A DNA stretch of 64,000 nucleotides from an uncultured Muribaculum sp. (GTDB taxonomy: Bacteria; Bacteroidota; Bacteroidia; Bacteroidales; Muribaculaceae): contig CAJUTE010000008.1 in NCBI GenBank assembly GCA_910589555.1, positions 20,539-84,538 of the forward strand, read 5' to 3'. Position 1 is the first letter of the stretch. Each line of letters begins with the position of its first letter. The notes beneath the pieces were generated by a model. The model had not been told where the DNA came from and searched no databases. It saw only the letters and a program-made list of their open reading frames with translations. Shown here one piece after another: positions 61,085 to 64,000 of this stretch. Made by a program: the position numbers and the translations under genes.

Positions 61085-62047
61085 TTAAATTTGATAACCG
61101 CATTTTTCGAATAATTCCTTGTCATCATTGACCGAATTTCCGACGGTGGTGAGCATATCGCCCATGAGGGCGCCGTTCATTCCGCCAAGCAGGATGCGTT
61201 CCATTGTTTTTTTTGAAAGTCTCATTCTTCCTCCGGCAAAGCGCATGGTGACTTTCGGCGCGATCAGTCTCATCAGCGTCACGGAGCGTATTATCTCATC
61301 CTCGCTTATCAGGGGGGTGTCCTGTAGAGGTGTGCCGGGAATCGGGTTCAGAATGTTGACGGGAATAGACACGGCGCCGGCATCCCGTGCTTCTTGTGCG
61401 AGTTCGAGGCGGTCGCGCATTGACTCGCCCATGCCTATGATGCCTCCTGAGCACACCTGCAGTCCCGCCTCCTGAGCCATTTTGATGGTTTTGAGCTTGT
61501 CGGAATGGGAGTGGGTGGTGCAGAGAGTTCCGAAGTAGCGGGATGATGTTTCGAGATTGCAGTGATAACGCTTTACGCCGGCGGCTTTCAGCATCTTCAG
61601 CTCTGAAAGATTCAGCAAGCCCATCGACGCGCAGAGGTATAGCCCTGTTTCGGCTGATATTTTCCGGTAGAGCTCGCAAAAGCGCTCCATGTCGGCAGGA
61701 GCCACTTTGCGTCCGCTGGTCACAAGCGACAGTCGTTTTATGCCGAGCTCACAATTTATTTTTGCCGCTTTAAGGGCTTCTTCTTCCGGGACGAACTCGT
61801 ATTCGTTGATTCCTGTGGCGTGGAATCGGGACTGGGCACACCATTTGCAGTCCTCTGAACAGTGTCCCGACCGGGCGTTGATTATTGAGCAGGTGTCTAT
61901 GGTGTCACCCTCCCAACGGAGTCTCACCTCGTTTGCCGCGTCGGCAAGCTCATCGGTGGTGCATATATCATTGAGCCTGAGGGCTTCCTCTACTGATGCG
62001 GGAATCCCGTCGAGCGCCTTTGCTTTTATTTCGTCAAGTAATGTCAT
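61085..62047 (-). CDS. bioB: Biotin synthase
   Basis: Radical SAM enzyme of 320 residues that inserts sulfur into dethiobiotin. The 4Fe-4S cysteines are Cys63, Cys67 and Cys70 in CSEDCKWC. YHCNLETS and the C-terminal RFAGGRMRLS are conserved. It stands alone; no other biotin genes are in the window. Its upstream region is occupied by the 346-bp MITE-like element, which begins about 40 bp before the start codon. Confidence 0.96.
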   Translation of the reverse strand: MTLLDEIKAKALDGIPASVEEALRLNDICTTDELADAANEVRLRWEGDTIDTCSIINARSGHCSEDCKWCAQSRFHATGINEYEFVPEEEALKAAKINCELGIKRLSLVTSGRKVAPADMERFCELYRKISAETGLYLCASMGLLNLSELKMLKAAGVKRYHCNLETSSRYFGTLCTTHSHSDKLKTIKMAQEAGLQVCSGGIIGMGESMRDRLELAQEARDAGAVSIPVNILNPIPGTPLQDTPLISEDEIIRSVTLMRLIAPKVTMRFAGGRMRLSKKTMERILLGGMNGALMGDMLTTVGNSVNDDKELFEKCGYQI

Positions 62048-62067
62048 TATAGCAAAATTAATTATGG

Positions 62068-62075
62068 CAAAGTTA
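62068..62075 (-). promoter_or_regulatory. Candidate -7 box of bioB
   Basis: TAACTTTG on the minus strand, 20 bp before the bioB start codon. A -33 element at standard spacing would fall inside the MITE-like element. A second match, TAATTTTG at 62053-62060, is probably too close to the start. Confidence 0.4.
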
Positions 62076-62088
62076 TTGAATTATTTTA

Positions 62089-62434
62089 GAGGGTGTTTAA
62101 TAATAAATGTTAATCCGTGGGCGGTTTATCTTTGAGGGATTATTCCGTAACGATGAGGGAGTGTGCCCATTGGCACTCGACCGAAGAGTTTAGGGATAAG
62201 CGCCAAAGAGAAACCGAGGCGACGGTATTATGCTTCCATTAGTTTTCATTAAAGTTTATCATCTTTATAATGATGATGCATTAAATCTGTAAAAGTTACC
62301 TCTGTTTTTCCGTCTTTCGGGCATCTTTTAAGCTTTGTTTCAGTCGTGTACATTAAGTACACTCCCTCAACTCAGCATAAAATCTGCTCCGAAATACGGA
62401 ACCCACGGGCTAACATTTATTATTAAACACCCTC
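62089..62434. mobile_element. MITE-like element with 33-bp terminal inverted repeats
   Basis: Both ends read GAGGGTGTTTAATAATAAAT going inward, continuing to 33 bp with only two mismatches (62089-62121 and 62402-62434). The trinucleotide TTA flanks both sides (62086-62088 and 62435-62437), consistent with a target-site duplication. The 346-bp interior has no transposase. It contains a TATCTTTG box (62127-62134), a GAGTGTGCC/GGCACTC hairpin near 62159-62178 and a GTACATTAAGTAC palindrome near 62350. A non-autonomous insertion element is the best reading. Confidence 0.75.
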
Positions 62435-62462
62435 TTAAAACGCTATAATAATTCATTAGCCA

Positions 62463-62559
62463 ATGTAGGGTTCGCCACTTGTGGCGACCGTGTCGAAGCA
62501 GCATCGCCAACCACAACTCTTGTTATTGATTGGAGTCGCCACAGGTGGCGACACTACAT
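62463..62559. repeat. REPIN-like inverted palindrome pair
   Basis: TCGCCACTTGTGGCGA (62472-62487) and TCGCCACAGGTGGCGA (62536-62551) are each palindromic. Their outer flanks ATGTAG and CTACAT are also inverted, so the whole 97-bp unit is an inverted pair with a short unique centre. Confidence 0.7.
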
Positions 62560-62587
62560 GAGGTGGCAATAGGTGATGAAAAAAAAG

Positions 62588-62616
62588 AGAGTGTGTCACA
62601 TCGCATGACACACTCT
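62588..62616 (-). terminator. Intrinsic terminator of the lyase-like lipoprotein gene
   Basis: An 11-bp perfect stem (62588-62598 with 62606-62616) has a 7-nt loop and is followed on the minus strand by a T run (complement of 62579-62586). It lies 31 bp past the stop. Confidence 0.8.
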
Positions 62617-62647
62617 TCACGTGTTTAATTTTGCATTGCACAAGTTT

Positions 62648-63718
62648 TTAATCTTCAACAGCGCTTGGATTGGGATTAGTGTTCTTTTCGTAGATTTTGA
62701 AGTCAGTGAGATATATGTGTTCGTCTTTTAGCAAGGTGTTTGACCCAAAGGGATCCTTGCCAACGCTGCGGTATATTCCATATTTGTTTCTGATGGCGGT
62801 TCCGCCTTTGGCGCGCCACAGGTCGATGTCGGAGTCGGAGTGTTCGATGAGCACTTTTCCGTCCCTGATGCGGGTGATTTTTATATAGTAATGTCCGTGG
62901 CGGCGATAATGGCACTCCTCGACCACCTGTACCCATTCGTCCTCAAATTCCGACAGTGGCACGTTGTCGACAATGTTTCCTTTGTTGGTTCCTCCGGCAC
63001 GGGCAACGTGTATGACTTGCACTCGTTTATTTGTGCCTTTGGAGTTGGAGCGGAGCGAGATTGTGATGAGCGGCGACCCGTTGTCGCTGCCATCGGCTCC
63101 TTTTAGCTGATGGATGTGGGTGAATTGTCCGGAAGGCTGGAATCCTGCGGGGATTTTGAATTTCCATTCCAGACGTTGCCATTCGTCGTAGTTGCCGTTC
63201 ACCTGAGGAAATCCGTCGCCCGATGTGCGTGATTTCATTTCATTGCGTTGACGGTCGGTCTTTGTTCCTCGGTCGCCGTCGATGACTTGGTCATTCTTGT
63301 GAATTGACAATTTATACACATACATATTCAGCGAACTGTCATACTCCACCTCCGCGTGGGTGCCGTCATAGTGGTCGTCGGCGGGGTTTTTGACGTTGTT
63401 GGAATGCTCGGTATATTCAAAATTGAGTTTTTTCATGTAGGTGTCGATGTCCCTCCATCCTGCTCCTACGAGTGAGGCGTCGGGGATCATTGATGCCTTC
63501 AGTTCGTATTTTTGAGTCGGTGTCTCCGGTTCGTCGGGCTTTTCGGGTGTTTCCGGGGTCTCCGGAGTCTCCGGGGTATCGGGTTTTTCCGGCTCCGATG
63601 GCTGTGTGGGAGTCTCAGGCACTTCCGGCTCGTCTTTTGTGGAGTCGTTGTCGGTTCCGCAGGCACACATCGCCGAAGCTACTATTCCTATTGCAAGTAT
63701 TGTTTTTAGTTTTCGCAT
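62648..63718 (-). CDS. Surface lipoprotein with PET-rich linker and lyase-like jelly roll
   Basis: Lipoprotein of 356 residues (lipobox SAMC). Residues about 30-68 form a Pro-Glu-Thr linker with tandem PETPETPETP units, a typical surface stalk. The rest looks like a concanavalin-type jelly roll, with RQRNEMK, WRLEWKFKIP-like strands, FTHIHQLKG and NKYGIYR. Such segments resemble polysaccharide lyase families with a heparinase-I or alginate-lyase fold. RNEMK and HIHQ are candidate catalytic residues. The exact family and substrate are not identified. It is monocistronic with its own terminator. Confidence 0.6.
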   Translation of the reverse strand: MRKLKTILAIGIVASAMCACGTDNDSTKDEPEVPETPTQPSEPEKPDTPETPETPETPEKPDEPETPTQKYELKASMIPDASLVGAGWRDIDTYMKKLNFEYTEHSNNVKNPADDHYDGTHAEVEYDSSLNMYVYKLSIHKNDQVIDGDRGTKTDRQRNEMKSRTSGDGFPQVNGNYDEWQRLEWKFKIPAGFQPSGQFTHIHQLKGADGSDNGSPLITISLRSNSKGTNKRVQVIHVARAGGTNKGNIVDNVPLSEFEDEWVQVVEECHYRRHGHYYIKITRIRDGKVLIEHSDSDIDLWRAKGGTAIRNKYGIYRSVGKDPFGSNTLLKDEHIYLTDFKIYEKNTNPNPSAVED

Positions 63719-63859
63719 TGCTTGAAATTTTGTATATGCAAAGATGGGTAAAATGGCGCATCGGCATATTAACGATTATGCCAAATGCTATAAATATTGA
63801 CGCAAATCATTGTAAATCACTTGTTGGAGGGGTGATTTTCGGGTAGATTCATTGAAAAA

Positions 63860-64000
63860 TACGGAATCCCCGCCGGCAACGACGGCAGCTTCGTGTTGGT
63901 GACCTGTGCACTGAGCCAATTTCAAGCAGTCTTCCAGATCATTTTCTGAAACTTAGCGAAGTGTACTTCGGGCGACTCCATCTGCTTCCGCTGTCGTTGT
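63860..64000 (-). repeat. Right arm of the window-scale inverted repeat
   Basis: This is the reverse complement counterpart of 217-358, about 93% identical by eye, and it is cut by the window end. The MITE-end motif found beside the left arm is absent here, so the two copies have different inner flanks. Confidence 0.8.

Larger units (their letters stand above)
62048..62647. other. Intergenic region upstream of bioB
   Basis: Six hundred bases without a credible protein. It holds the bioB -7 box, the MITE-like element (62089-62434), a REPIN-like palindrome pair (62463-62559) and the terminator of the following lipoprotein gene (62588-62616). Open frames here cross the palindromes and look spurious. 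Confidence 0.65.

Noticed and set aside
60775..61128. Minus-strand frame of 117 codons between recO and bioB
   Set aside because: It overlaps the 3' ends of both genes and runs through the terminator hairpin. The middle (DEETTIGIVIPP) looks faintly protein-like, but no family or start context supports it.
62456..62641. Minus-strand frame of 61 codons near 62.5 kb
   Set aside because: It crosses the REPIN-like palindromes and the terminator of the lipoprotein gene, so it is very unlikely to be coding.

Overview
The window looks like a chromosomal segment from a gut Bacteroidales, most probably a Muribaculaceae-type organism. I infer this from a SusC/SusD pair, an Mfa/Fim-type fimbrial operon with DUF3575 and DUF3868 genes, an N-succinylornithine-type carbamoyltransferase (argF'), a TamB/TamL pair and a Bacteroidota-type LptD. 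TAnnTTTG promoter boxes replace E. coli-like -10 sites. No rRNA, CRISPR array, phage or intact insertion sequence was seen.

Layout. 0.5-7 kb (minus): a sugar MFS transporter and transketolase, then an argF' / formate-nitrite transporter / DUF4494 / YggS operon. 7.1-12.2 kb: a Wzx-like flippase (plus) facing the dTDP-L-rhamnose operon rfbACDB (minus), both serving surface polysaccharide. 12.3-15.4 kb: an AlkD-like HEAT protein and a large secreted leucine-rich-repeat protein with a T9SS-like tail. 15.5-27.9 kb (minus): a seven-gene fimbrial operon ending in two very large putative tip adhesins with carbohydrate-binding-like modules. 28-35 kb: an NhaC antiporter, then a GH140-like / GH78-BNR glycosidase pair (plus). 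35-36.4 kb: glutamate dehydrogenase. 36.8-41.4 kb: a SusC/SusD pair. 41.8-58 kb: envelope genes, namely a GH3-serine hydrolase fusion, a 5'-nucleotidase, a PBP4-type DacB, LptD, TamB and TamL. 58-62 kb: queE/queD, an unlisted 48-residue ORF, a tRNA-Glu / rpsT / tRNA-Glu unit, recO and bioB. 62.6-63.7 kb: a lipoprotein with a lyase-like fold.

The least explained material is intergenic. Five loci carry short arrays with a strict 9-bp period built from near-palindromic units, mostly at gene 3' ends. One locus also has a 7-bp-period array. Two REPIN-like inverted palindrome pairs occur (41.5-41.75 kb and 62.46-62.56 kb). A 346-bp MITE-like element with 33-bp terminal inverted repeats and a TTA duplication sits directly upstream of bioB. 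A diverged inverted repeat of about 140 bp brackets the whole window.

Starts were moved inward from the longest open frame where a signal peptide, family alignment or neighbouring stop codon supported it. Family assignments come from reading the proteins by eye; no database search was run.
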